Below are positions 1-8,002 of a DNA stretch of 15,638 nucleotides, in pieces (position 1 is the first letter of the stretch; every line of letters begins with the position of its first letter). Source of the DNA: Clostridiales bacterium (GTDB lineage: Bacteria; Bacillota_A; Clostridia; Oscillospirales; Oscillospiraceae); NCBI GenBank assembly GCA_022777455.1, contig JALFGI010000156.1:1-15638 (forward strand), read 5' to 3'. The translations under genes and the position numbers were made by a program. The notes under the pieces were generated by a model. The model worked only from the letters and a program-made list of their open reading frames with translations. It did not search any database and was not told the origin of the DNA.

Positions 1-149
1 CCTACACCGTCAGCGAGGATGGCGCATCCATGACCGTCACCGCTCCCGGTGAGGAGGAATTGGGTGCTTTCGGCCAGATCTGGGCCGGTGCCGGCGCAGA
101 AAACTGGACCATCGATGGCAATACTGCTGCCCCTGTCGCAGTCGAGTAA
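1..149 (+). CDS. 3' end of an unidentified gene (partial)
   Basis: The reading frame is open from the window edge (first complete codon at 3) to a TAA at 147-149, giving the last 48 residues of a protein that starts outside the window. The visible tail has no lysine or arginine, several acidic residues, and many Thr, Val, Gly and Ala residues, ending in PVAVE. This composition suits the edge of a secreted beta-sandwich domain, but I do not recognise a family. The gene is followed directly by an intrinsic terminator, which supports this being a true gene end. Function is unknown; given the neighbours, a surface carbohydrate-related protein is a guess only. Confidence 0.6.
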   Translation, partial: YTVSEDGASMTVTAPGEEELGAFGQIWAGAGAENWTIDGNTAAPVAVE

Positions 150-163
150 CACACTGAAAAATC

Positions 164-199
164 GCACAGGGCTGGTACCAGCCCTGTGCTTCCTTTTTT
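164..199 (+). terminator. Intrinsic terminator, perfect 26-bp palindrome plus U-tract
   Basis: Positions 164-189 form a perfect palindrome that folds as an 11-bp GC-rich stem (GCACAGGGCTG with its complement) closed by a GTAC loop. It is followed by TTCC and a run of six T at 194-199. This is a textbook Rho-independent terminator for the gene ending at 149. Its last T is directly next to the AGGAGG ribosome binding site (200-205) of the next gene, so it may also work as an attenuator for that gene. Confidence 0.9.
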
Positions 200-209
200 A
201 GGAGGCAAT

Positions 210-1265
210 ATGAAGAAACAATTATTGGCGGTACTGTTTTTCACTGTAATTATTATTTTTTGCGCTTGCAGCAAAAAAGCAGAATTGACAGAAATCACCC
301 TGGATTCTGAAAATGCAAAATACTGGTATCTGTCGGGTCAGGAGGTCGACCCGAAGGGATTGATTATTACGGCTCGGTATTCTGACGGAAGTACCGAACA
401 AATAGCCCCGGAGAAGTGCAGCTTTGAAAAGCCACGTTTTGCCCCTTACGGTGAAAAACAGGTGAAAGTATCTTACCAAGGGTTCACAGCTGACTATCCA
501 ATTTATACCTGTCCAGGTGTCACAGAAACCGATGATTACATTACTTATCACATTCGGACAAATGAAAACACCAGCAGGGTGACTTTGACACCGGTTCTGG
601 CAGGAGAAGGCAAACCTTTTGTTCTGATTCTTCCTGGCGGTGCATATGCGGCCTGCTCTCCTTACGGTAATGAGGGATACGCTTATGCAGCCCGGATCAG
701 GGAACTGGGATACAATGCCTTTATTCTGGAATACTCCGTGAATATGACGCATCCCACTCCTTTGGAGGACGTGAATACGGCATTGGAAATCATTTCACAG
801 AATGCAGAGTTATTGGGCACGACAATGGAAGGTTATGCTGTCTGTGGTTCATCTGCCGGAGGCCATCTGGCAGCTTGCTGGGGCACAAAGGGTGTTGGAT
901 ATGCTCAATACGAAAAGGAGAAACCCAGCACGATTATTCTCGCTTATGCAGCAACCCATATTTTTGATAACAGCCGCCCAGTGCTTTTTGGCGACAATGC
1001 AGATGAAACATTGCGCAGAAGCCTTAGTGCAGATGAAAACATAGATGCGGATTACCCTGCGGTATATGAATGGACCTTTGAGAATGATGCCTATGATGTT
1101 CCGACACACATGGCTCTTATGGATACTGCGTTGGAAGCAGCGTCTGTTCCGCACATAACACATCTTTATCCCGGTGGTGCTCATGGATTGGGTTTGGCAC
1201 TGGGGACAGAGGCGGAAGGGTGGCTGGATGAAGCCGTTTCCTTCTGGCAAGCGCAGTCCACATGA
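210..1265 (+). CDS. Lipoprotein with Ig-like domain fused to alpha/beta-hydrolase (esterase-like)
   Basis: A 351-residue predicted surface lipoprotein. The ATG at 210 is chosen because AGGAGG (200-205) sits 4 nt upstream and the protein then begins with a lipoprotein signal: Lys2-Lys3, a hydrophobic stretch, and Cys20 after Phe-Cys-Ala, a slightly atypical lipobox. Residues about 25-100 look like a bacterial Ig-like (Big_3-type) domain, with a DPKGL...ARYSDGS pattern. Residues about 135-350 are an alpha/beta-hydrolase of the esterase/BD-FAE kind: PGGAY at 142-146 (oxyanion region), GSSAG at 213-217 with nucleophile Ser215, a candidate acid at Asp293 or Asp296, and His325 in GAHGLGLA. The family includes sugar-ester deacetylases, so removal of acyl groups from glycans at the cell surface is likely but not proven. 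The gene looks more AT-rich than its neighbours. It has no obvious promoter of its own between terminator and RBS. Confidence 0.87.
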   Translation: MKKQLLAVLFFTVIIIFCACSKKAELTEITLDSENAKYWYLSGQEVDPKGLIITARYSDGSTEQIAPEKCSFEKPRFAPYGEKQVKVSYQGFTADYPIYTCPGVTETDDYITYHIRTNENTSRVTLTPVLAGEGKPFVLILPGGAYAACSPYGNEGYAYAARIRELGYNAFILEYSVNMTHPTPLEDVNTALEIISQNAELLGTTMEGYAVCGSSAGGHLAACWGTKGVGYAQYEKEKPSTIILAYAATHIFDNSRPVLFGDNADETLRRSLSADENIDADYPAVYEWTFENDAYDVPTHMALMDTALEAASVPHITHLYPGGAHGLGLALGTEAEGWLDEAVSFWQAQST

Positions 1266-1305
1266 GAAGACTGTGCGGCTGATCATAAAGGTTATGCGGT
1301 ATGAA

Positions 1306-1336
1306 TTGAAGCACGATGTATTCTGTTGTACAGTAT
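1306..1336 (+). promoter_or_regulatory. Candidate promoter with overlapping operator-like dyad
   Basis: TTGAAG (1306-1311) and TACAGT (1329-1334) are separated by 17 nt, a reasonable sigma-A-like pair with four of six matches each. Overlapping the -10 is an imperfect dyad, ATTCTGT-TGT-ACAGTAT (1320-1336), with 7-nt arms and one mismatch, which could be a repressor operator. It lies 32 nt upstream of the GH3 start codon, in the 102-bp gap after the hydrolase gene. This is pattern matching only. Confidence 0.3.
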
Positions 1337-1353
1337 GTCTATATTAAAGAAAG

Positions 1354-1359
1354 AGGAGG
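1354..1359 (+). promoter_or_regulatory. Ribosome binding site fixing the GH3 start
   Basis: AGGAGG lies 8 nt before the ATG at 1368. This favours that codon over an in-frame TTG at 1326 and an in-frame ATG at 1335, both upstream of the site. Confidence 0.8.
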
Positions 1360-1367
1360 CACCCCAT

Positions 1368-4328
1368 ATGGGCAAAACAAAACAAAAAAAGGGAACCCTA
1401 TGGACAGTTCTGACCATCGTTCTGGCTGTCCTGACGGTGATTTCCGCAGTCGCAATTCCTGTGACAAGCTATTTCTCCACGGCCATCAACGTAACGTTAG
1501 GCGCGGCGACACAGAAGGTCATCGCCGACCCGAATGCGCAGATTTTCTTCTGGAGTAATTATGAAAACGAAGAGGATCTGGTTGCTTTTGAGAAGCAGCT
1601 TTGCCGCGATATCGAATCAGAGGGCGCGGCACTTCTGGTAAACCGGGACAACACGCTGCCTCTGGCTGCCGGAACAAAGTTCACCCCCTTCTCTCAGTCC
1701 TCCTTCCATCTGCTCTATGGCGGTACCGGTTCCGGCCAGGTTTCCGCTGATGACGCTGTTTCTTTGAAGGCTGCGCTGGAAGAGTCCTTTGGTGCGGATA
1801 CCGTGAATCTGGATCAGTGGAAGTTCTACGCCACCTGCGGCTATGCCCGTGTGAATGCGGACACCACCGGCGGCAATCAGGCTCAGTACCGCATCAATGA
1901 AGTGCCCTGGGCAAAGTACCCCGATGCCCTGAAGAAGACCTGGTCTAACTATGGTGATGTGGCGCTGGTTGTTCTTGCCCGTTCCGGCGGTGAAGGCGCT
2001 GACCTGCCCAGTGGTTTGCCCGAACTGGAACCCTACATGACGGACGGCGACTATCTGAGGCTGAATCAGGACGAGATTGATATGCTGTCCAATCTGGAGC
2101 AGCTGAAAAAGGACGGCGTATTTAAGAAGATCGTGGTTCTGCTGAACTCCTCCAATTCCTGGCAGCTGGATTTTGTGGATGACTATGGCATCGATGCAGT
2201 GCTTTGGATCGGTGATGTGGGTATGACCGGAATCAACGCTGTTGCAGATATTCTGGCCGGCAAAGTCAATCCTTCTGGACGCATTGTAGATACCTTCCTG
2301 AAGGACAACCACTCCGCACCCGCCATGCAGAACTTCGGAGCCTATCCCTATACCAATGGAGCGGACTACAATGTGGCTTCCGCCCAGAATAACACCGACC
2401 CCGGCATCAAGCAATGCAACCGGGACTATGTTGTTTATCAAGAGGGCATCTATGTTGGCTACCGCTATTATGAAACCCGGTACGAAGACTATGTTTTGAA
2501 TCAGGGCAACGCCGGTGATTACCACTATGACCGGGATGTGGCGTTCCCCTTCGGTTATGGCTTGAGCTATACCGACTTTGCTTACTCCAACTTCGCCATC
2601 CAGGATCAGGGTGCCACCATTCAGGTGGATGTGGATGTGACCAATGTGGGCAATGTGGATGGCAAACACACCGTTCAGATTTATTTCCAGTCCCCCTATA
2701 CCCAGTATGACATGGACAATCAGGTGGAAAAGGCCTCCGTGGAGCTCTGCGGCTTTGACAAGCAGATGATTCCTGCCGGGAAGACGGAGCACTTTTCCAT
2801 CACCGTGGAAAAGGAAGACCTGACCTCCTACGACCACATGAACGCAAAGACTTATATCATGGATGCCGGTGACTACTATTTCACGGTTGGTAAGGACGCC
2901 CATGATGCCGTCAATAACATTCTGATGGCCAAGGGCGCCGATGAATCCCGGATGATTGGCTCCGGCGATGCGGCTCTCACCGCCAAGTGGACCCTGGACA
3001 GCCTGGACACCACCACCTATTCCGTTTCTTCCAGAACCGGAAAGCCGATTACCAACCTGTTCGAGAATGCGGATCTGAACAAGTATGCCGGTGCGGAAGG
3101 GCAGACGGTCACCTATCTTACCCGCAGCAATTGGGTGGATACCTTCCCCAAACCCGTTTCCCTGCGGATCACCGAAGCCATGTGGGCGGATGGCCTGACA
3201 GATTCCGAGGAGGGCAGAAAGGCCATTGTTGCCCGGATGAAGGAAGAATACTACCCTGACGCCGTGATGCCCACCGTTGGCGCGGCGGGTAATCTGACTG
3301 CCGCCATGTTCGCCCAAAAGGATGCCGATGACCCCGATTGGGTAAAGCTGATTTCCCAGGCTCCCTATGGTGAGATGACCAATGTGATCTACAACGGCTT
3401 CCATCTGACCCAGCCGGTTCCCTCCATCGGCCTTCCCGGCACCAATGACGAGAACGGCCCCCAGGGCTTTACCAAGAGCCTGGTGGGCGGTGCCAGCGCC
3501 ATGGCCTACACCTCCGAGGATGTGATGGCCGCAACCTTTAATCTGGAGCTGATTGAGAGCATGGGCCTTTGCATCGGCGAGGATTTCCTCCACGCAACCG
3601 ATGGCTCCGGTACGGTGTTCTCCGGTATCTACGGCCCCGGCGCAAATATTCACCGCACGCCTTACTCCGGACGGAACTTTGAGTATTACTCCGAGGATGG
3701 CTGGCTGTCCGGTCAGGTTGCCGCCGTGGAGGTCGCAGCCATTCAGAACCGGGGCGTCTATGTGTTTACCAAGCATTTCGCCCTGAACGACCAGGAGGAG
3801 GGCCGTTACGGCATTTCCACCTGGGCAAATGAACAGGCCATCCGTGAGCTGTACCTGGAGGGCTTCGAGGGCAGCGTCAAGCAGGGAGGCGGCATGGGTG
3901 TCATGAGCTCCTTTAACCGCCTGGGCGTGGTGTGGAGCGGTGCACACCATGGCCTGATGACCGGAATCCTTCGGGATGAATGGGGCATGCCGGGTGCGGC
4001 CATTACGGACTGCTCCGTCATGGCAAACTACATGGACTACCGGATGGGTGTCCTGGCAGGTCAGGATCTGTGGGATGGCTACAGCAGCGGCATGGCAACC
4101 CTGGACGGTTTGGAAAACGACCCGGCCATCGTGACAGCTGTTCAGCAGGCTGTGAAGCACATTGCGTATTCCATCTCCCACAGCCATGCAATGAATGTCG
4201 GTAACGCGACCATTGTGATGATTACTCCTTGGTGGCAGATGGCTCTGTACTGCCTGACCGGCGGACTTGCAGTTTTGACTGCTTTCGCGGCCTTTATGAT
4301 GATCCGCAGCCGCAAGAGGGCAAAATAA
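1368..4328 (+). CDS. Membrane-anchored GH3 glycoside hydrolase with permuted domain order
   Basis: A 986-residue GH3 enzyme, probably beta-glucosidase-like and displayed outside the cell. A basic N-terminus (KTKQKK) precedes a membrane helix at about 11-33. A second helix at about 951-977 ends in a basic tail (RSRKRAK), so the ectodomain should be held at both ends. Domains run in permuted order. First is the GH3 alpha/beta-sandwich domain (about 80-310; NRDNTLPL, GTGSGQV, IVVLLNSS, NPSGRIVDTF), with GGEGAD at 207-212 giving candidate acid/base Glu209. An Fn3-like domain follows (about 415-510). The TIM barrel is last (about 640-940), with GRNFEYYSEDGWLSG, TKHFALND (801-808) and nucleophile Asp881 in AITDCS. 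In most GH3 enzymes the barrel comes first; the reversed order is known from Ruminococcus albus and Butyrivibrio enzymes. The TDCS motif replaces the usual SDW. Substrate cannot be read from sequence. Confidence 0.93.
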   Translation: MGKTKQKKGTLWTVLTIVLAVLTVISAVAIPVTSYFSTAINVTLGAATQKVIADPNAQIFFWSNYENEEDLVAFEKQLCRDIESEGAALLVNRDNTLPLAAGTKFTPFSQSSFHLLYGGTGSGQVSADDAVSLKAALEESFGADTVNLDQWKFYATCGYARVNADTTGGNQAQYRINEVPWAKYPDALKKTWSNYGDVALVVLARSGGEGADLPSGLPELEPYMTDGDYLRLNQDEIDMLSNLEQLKKDGVFKKIVVLLNSSNSWQLDFVDDYGIDAVLWIGDVGMTGINAVADILAGKVNPSGRIVDTFLKDNHSAPAMQNFGAYPYTNGADYNVASAQNNTDPGIKQCNRDYVVYQEGIYVGYRYYETRYEDYVLNQGNAGDYHYDRDVAFPFGYGLSYTDFAYSNFAIQDQGATIQVDVDVTNVGNVDGKHTVQIYFQSPYTQYDMDNQVEKASVELCGFDKQMIPAGKTEHFSITVEKEDLTSYDHMNAKTYIMDAGDYYFTVGKDAHDAVNNILMAKGADESRMIGSGDAALTAKWTLDSLDTTTYSVSSRTGKPITNLFENADLNKYAGAEGQTVTYLTRSNWVDTFPKPVSLRITEAMWADGLTDSEEGRKAIVARMKEEYYPDAVMPTVGAAGNLTAAMFAQKDADDPDWVKLISQAPYGEMTNVIYNGFHLTQPVPSIGLPGTNDENGPQGFTKSLVGGASAMAYTSEDVMAATFNLELIESMGLCIGEDFLHATDGSGTVFSGIYGPGANIHRTPYSGRNFEYYSEDGWLSGQVAAVEVAAIQNRGVYVFTKHFALNDQEEGRYGISTWANEQAIRELYLEGFEGSVKQGGGMGVMSSFNRLGVVWSGAHHGLMTGILRDEWGMPGAAITDCSVMANYMDYRMGVLAGQDLWDGYSSGMATLDGLENDPAIVTAVQQAVKHIAYSISHSHAMNVGNATIVMITPWWQMALYCLTGGLAVLTAFAAFMMIRSRKRAK

Positions 4329-4352
4329 AAACTTCCTTTCTTTCCTCCATGT

Positions 4353-4384
4353 CAGCTGGCCACGGGTAAAACCGTGGCCAGCTG
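4353..4384 (+). other. Strong hairpin without U-tract between the GH3 and DUF6273-like genes
   Basis: A 13-bp perfect stem (CAGCTGGCCACGG, 4353-4365, with its complement at 4372-4384) closes a 6-nt loop, GTAAAA. The downstream flank is TGTATATC, so a classical intrinsic terminator is not supported on either strand. It may protect the 3' end of the GH3 mRNA, act as a processing site, or tune expression of the next gene, which starts 34 nt later. Confidence 0.7.
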
Positions 4385-4418
4385 TGTATATCAACGAAAT
4401 GAAATTGAGGTTTGCATA

Positions 4419-5462
4419 ATGAACATTCTTAAAAAAATAACCCATACCGCAGCGTTGTTGACCGCATTGGTGCTTCTGACGGTGACTGCATCTCCGGCTT
4501 TTGCTGCCGGGAAGACAGAGCAGATACGAACGGGAGATGTGGTCTGCTTTGGAACACCGGATGCTGCCTGCGGCTTTGACGGAAAATGGCTGGTGCTGGA
4601 CAGCGAGCATACCAACACCGGTGCGCCGGGGATGTTCCTGGTATCACTAAATTTGATCGGCAACGAGCAGGGGAGGCCCCTCCTGTTTCGGGATATTGGA
4701 GATGTGAGCGTGTCCTTTTCTGACCGGGGCGAAGCCTTTGCGGAGGAACATCCCGGCTCCACAGATTATCAGGGCAGTGACATCCAGACCTGGTGTGAGG
4801 ACTTTGCCCAGAACCATCTGACCCAAGCAGAGTATCAGGCTCTTTTGCCTACCTGGAAATCTGACGCCGCAACGGTGATCCCTGGTCTGGGCATTCCGCT
4901 TCCGGGAGCTATGAATGGGACTGTGGATTTTGACCCGGTGGAGAATATTCTGAATGGAGACAGGTTGTTTCTGCTTTCTGCCGAGGAAATTACAAACGAA
5001 CAGTACGGATTTTCAGACGGCAGCTCCAGAATTGCCGCGTTCAAGGGGACGGCGGAGGGATATTGGCTTCGTTCGCCCCATATTCCCACCTTTCCTCTGG
5101 ACGTTGGCTTTGTGTTTGGCTTCGGCGCTGTGATGGATTTTCCGGTTAACGCTAATTTTATGATGGAGCTGGGGACCTATGCCCGCCCAGCCTGTAATCT
5201 GGATATTGGCAGCATCACCAACGCAGAGGTTCTGACGGTCAGCGATGAAACCACGGTCTGGCGGCTTTCTTTTCAGGATGAAGCCAATGAGCGGCAGTAT
5301 GACACCAGCCTTCCTGAGAAAATGGAAGCCATGGATCTTGGGGGGATGCTGAGAAACGTTCTGATTGGTGCAGTCTGTGTGTTGATTCTTCTGGTGGTTC
5401 TGGTGATTGTACTTGTACGCCATTTGTCTCGGAAGCGTCGGGCAAAGCGGGCATTGAAATGA
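4419..5462 (+). CDS. Exported, membrane-anchored DUF6273-like protein of unknown function
   Basis: A 347-residue protein. The ATG at 4419 has TGAGG 8 nt upstream and starts a clear signal peptide: Lys5-Lys6, a hydrophobic core to about residue 24, then SPAFAA with cleavage near 29-30. The ectodomain shows the motif series typical of DUF6273-like proteins: a GKWLVLDSE start (about 55-63), YQGSDIQTW (117-125), LFLLSAEEI (183-191), GYWLRSP (214-220) and a YARPACNLD end (254-262). Residues about 311-333 are a membrane helix followed by a basic cytosolic tail (RHLSRKRRAKRALK). The molecular function of this family is not known to me; these modules often occur in Clostridia surface proteins. Location directly after the GH3 gene and a similar C-terminal anchor suggest a shared surface role, perhaps glycan binding; this is inference. 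Confidence 0.75.
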   Translation: MNILKKITHTAALLTALVLLTVTASPAFAAGKTEQIRTGDVVCFGTPDAACGFDGKWLVLDSEHTNTGAPGMFLVSLNLIGNEQGRPLLFRDIGDVSVSFSDRGEAFAEEHPGSTDYQGSDIQTWCEDFAQNHLTQAEYQALLPTWKSDAATVIPGLGIPLPGAMNGTVDFDPVENILNGDRLFLLSAEEITNEQYGFSDGSSRIAAFKGTAEGYWLRSPHIPTFPLDVGFVFGFGAVMDFPVNANFMMELGTYARPACNLDIGSITNAEVLTVSDETTVWRLSFQDEANERQYDTSLPEKMEAMDLGGMLRNVLIGAVCVLILLVVLVIVLVRHLSRKRRAKRALK

Positions 5463-5617
5463 GGAAGCGAGTAAAAGTGCAATTGGTGCGGTCTGTGAAA
5501 AAGCTTGTGCGATAAAGCTGGAATGTTTGTGACCGTTTCTTTATTATTACTTTAGTTGTAGAAGCATTAATCAAATATCTGGCCGAGAAATAGAATCATT
5601 CATTAGGGAGGAATACG

Positions 5618-8002
5618 ATGCGATACTGTCCTTTTAATAGCAACTGGTATGTTCGCCATGTGGAGGAATCGGGACTGGGAGAACCAGTGACCCTGCCCCA
5701 CGATGCCATGCTCTCGGAGCCCCGTACTGCCATCGCCGAGGGCGGGCTGAATGTCAGCTGGTTTGAAGGCCGGGACTATGTCTACACAAAAACCTTTACC
5801 GTTTCCGAGGCGGAATTGTCACAGTATCATGTCCTGGAATTCGAGGGTGTTTATCGGAAGGCGGAGGTGTTCGTCAATGGAAAGAAAGCTGCCTTCCGCC
5901 CTTATGGCTATACCAATTTCTATGTGGAGCTGGATTCCTTCCTGCGCGCTGGTGAAAACACCATTGAGGTGATCGCCCGGAATGCGGATCAGCCCAATTC
6001 CCGCTGGTATTCCGGCGCGGGCATCTACCGCCCGGTGAAGCTGTGGACTTCTCCCAAGGCACATATTGAACTGAACGGCGTCAGAATCCGCACCGTCTCC
6101 ATTGACCCTGCCGTGGTGGAAGTAAGGGTGAGTACCTCTGTCCCCGGGACTGTCAAGGTTCAGATTCTGGACGGTGAGAAAGAGGTTGCCTCCGTCAGCG
6201 GTGAGAAGGCTTTCAAAATCCGGATTCCCAATGCCAAGCTGTGGAGTGTGGAAACGCCCAACCTCTATACCGCTCGGGTGACATTTGGTGAGGATGTGAC
6301 GGAAGAAATCTTCGGTGTGCGTTCCCTGACCTGGGGCAACGACGGCCTGAAAATAAACGGAGAGCGGGTGATTCTCCGAGGTGCCTGCATTCATCACGAC
6401 AATGGGCTGCTGGGCGCTGTCTGCCATCCTGATGCGGTGGAACGGAAGCTCAGGATCCTGAAGGAAAACGGCTACAACGCCATTCGCTCTGCCCACAACC
6501 CCTGCTCCAAAACTGCCCTGGAGGTCTGCGACCGGATCGGCCTGCTGGTGATGGATGAGTACATCGACCACTGGTACATCCACAAGACCCAGCACGATTA
6601 TGTGGAGTTCTTTGATGCCTTCTGGAAGCAGGATATGGCGGACATGGTGGAGAAGGACTACAACCATCCCTGTGTGATCCTCTATTCCACCGGCAATGAA
6701 GTGGCGGAAACCGCCCAGCCCAGAGGTATAGCACTGGCCAAGGAAATGACGGATTTCCTACATACAATGGATGATACCCGCCCTGTGACCTGCGGCATCA
6801 ACATCTTCTTCAATTTCCTAAACTCCATCGGCTTCGGTCAGTATTCCGATGAAAAAGCCGCCAAGGAAGCAGAAAAGGCGGCGAAAGCCAAAGCAGAGGG
6901 GAAAAAGGCCAAGGAACGCTCCACCGGCTCCAAATTCTTCAATGACATGGCGGGCATCCTGGGTGCCGACTTCATGAAAATCGGTGCCACCCTCCACGGC
7001 AGCGATGTAACCACCCGGGAAGCCTTTGCCAATATGGATATTGCCGGGTACAACTATGGGGAAAAGCGCTATAAAAAGGATTTGAAGAAATATCCCAACC
7101 GGCTGATTCTGGGCAGCGAAACCTTCTGCTTTGATGCCTATAAATTCTGGGAGCTGGCAAAGGAGGATCCCAGACTGATCGGTGATTTTGTCTGGGCGGG
7201 CTTCGACTATCTGGGCGAAGTGATGGTGGGCAGCTGGGAGTATGAGGAATACGCCGGGAATTTTGACGCGGGTCTCGGCTGGATGAGCGCCGGCAGCGGG
7301 CGCATCGATCTGACAGGCAAGCCCCTGGGCGAAGCCCTCTATACCAAGGTCGCCTTTGAATTGGAAAAAGGCCCCTATATCGCAGTCCGGCCTCTCTGCC
7401 ATCAAAAGAACAGCCATTCTCCCTCGGCATGGAAGATGACCAATGCACAGCCATCCTGGTCCTGGCGGGGCTGGGAAGGAAAGAAGGCCCATGTGGAGGT
7501 CTATGCCCGGGCTGCCCAGGTGGAGCTGTTCCTAAACGGAAAGTCTGTGGGCAAAAAGGCCATGAAGAACGACTGCCTGTTTACATTCCTGCTACCCTAT
7601 GAAAACGGAACCCTGGAAGCGGTGTCCTTCGATGAAAACGGCAGCGAGGTTGGCCGCTGCAAGCTGGAAACCGCGGGGGAAGAAACCATGCTCCGTGCGG
7701 TGCCTGAGCAGGAAACGGTACAAGCAGGACACCTGTGCTATATCCGGCTGCAATACACGGATAAAAATGGAATTGTGAAGCCCTGTGAACGGGGAATTTT
7801 GGACGTAAGTGTTACCGGCGGCAAGCTGGTGGGCCTGGGTTCCGCCTGCCCGTATTATGAGCTGGATTATCGGGGCAGCAAAGCCGATACCTATTATGGG
7901 GAAGCCCTGGCAATTGTAGAAGCCGATACAGAGGGAACAATGACTCTGAACGTTTCCGATGGAAAACAGATAGCAACCGTGTCTGTTGAAGTTCAGGCCT
8001 GA
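5618..8002 (+). CDS. GH2 beta-galactosidase-like enzyme, cytoplasmic
   Basis: A 794-residue GH2 enzyme without signal peptide, so cytosolic. The ATG at 5618 follows AGGGAGG (5605-5611). Domain order: jelly-roll sugar-binding domain (about 1-145; NSRWYSGAGIYRPV), Ig-like domain (about 150-235), TIM barrel (about 240-590), then Ig-like C-terminal domains, one resembling DUF4982 (about 610-680) and a last one at about 690-794. The acid/base is Glu361 in YSTGNEVAE and the nucleophile is Glu501 in ILGSETF. It cleaves a terminal sugar, most likely beta-galactoside, but GH2 also contains glucuronidase, mannosidase and galactofuranosidase activities. A Lys/Ala/Glu-rich segment (about 411-434) sits between the two catalytic glutamates. 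It begins the putative operon and is followed 34 nt later by a sugar transporter. Confidence 0.92.
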   Translation: MRYCPFNSNWYVRHVEESGLGEPVTLPHDAMLSEPRTAIAEGGLNVSWFEGRDYVYTKTFTVSEAELSQYHVLEFEGVYRKAEVFVNGKKAAFRPYGYTNFYVELDSFLRAGENTIEVIARNADQPNSRWYSGAGIYRPVKLWTSPKAHIELNGVRIRTVSIDPAVVEVRVSTSVPGTVKVQILDGEKEVASVSGEKAFKIRIPNAKLWSVETPNLYTARVTFGEDVTEEIFGVRSLTWGNDGLKINGERVILRGACIHHDNGLLGAVCHPDAVERKLRILKENGYNAIRSAHNPCSKTALEVCDRIGLLVMDEYIDHWYIHKTQHDYVEFFDAFWKQDMADMVEKDYNHPCVILYSTGNEVAETAQPRGIALAKEMTDFLHTMDDTRPVTCGINIFFNFLNSIGFGQYSDEKAAKEAEKAAKAKAEGKKAKERSTGSKFFNDMAGILGADFMKIGATLHGSDVTTREAFANMDIAGYNYGEKRYKKDLKKYPNRLILGSETFCFDAYKFWELAKEDPRLIGDFVWAGFDYLGEVMVGSWEYEEYAGNFDAGLGWMSAGSGRIDLTGKPLGEALYTKVAFELEKGPYIAVRPLCHQKNSHSPSAWKMTNAQPSWSWRGWEGKKAHVEVYARAAQVELFLNGKSVGKKAMKNDCLFTFLLPYENGTLEAVSFDENGSEVGRCKLETAGEETMLRAVPEQETVQAGHLCYIRLQYTDKNGIVKPCERGILDVSVTGGKLVGLGSACPYYELDYRGSKADTYYGEALAIVEADTEGTMTLNVSDGKQIATVSVEVQA

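Noticed and set aside
186..209. Upstream GTG start for the lipoprotein-hydrolase
   Set aside because: It lies inside the terminator hairpin, upstream of the AGGAGG, and would place extra residues before the lipoprotein signal.
1326..1367. Upstream TTG or ATG start for the membrane-anchored GH3
   Set aside because: AGGAGG at 1354-1359 is downstream of these codons and well spaced for ATG 1368.
4374..4418. Upstream GTG start for the DUF6273-like protein
   Set aside because: It falls in the hairpin stem and would precede the signal peptide with non-hydrophobic residues.
1617..4610. Very long open frame on the minus strand, antisense to the GH3 gene
   Set aside because: The plus strand encodes an unmistakable GH3 with catalytic motifs; the antisense product is His/Gly/Ile-rich without recognisable domains, and such frames arise from biased codon use.
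5463..5617. Promoter or terminator in the gap before the first GH2 gene
   Set aside because: AT-rich stretches such as TATTAT near 5542 have no fitting -35 box, and the AGCTT/AAGCT stem is too short for a terminator. A promoter may exist, but I cannot support a position.
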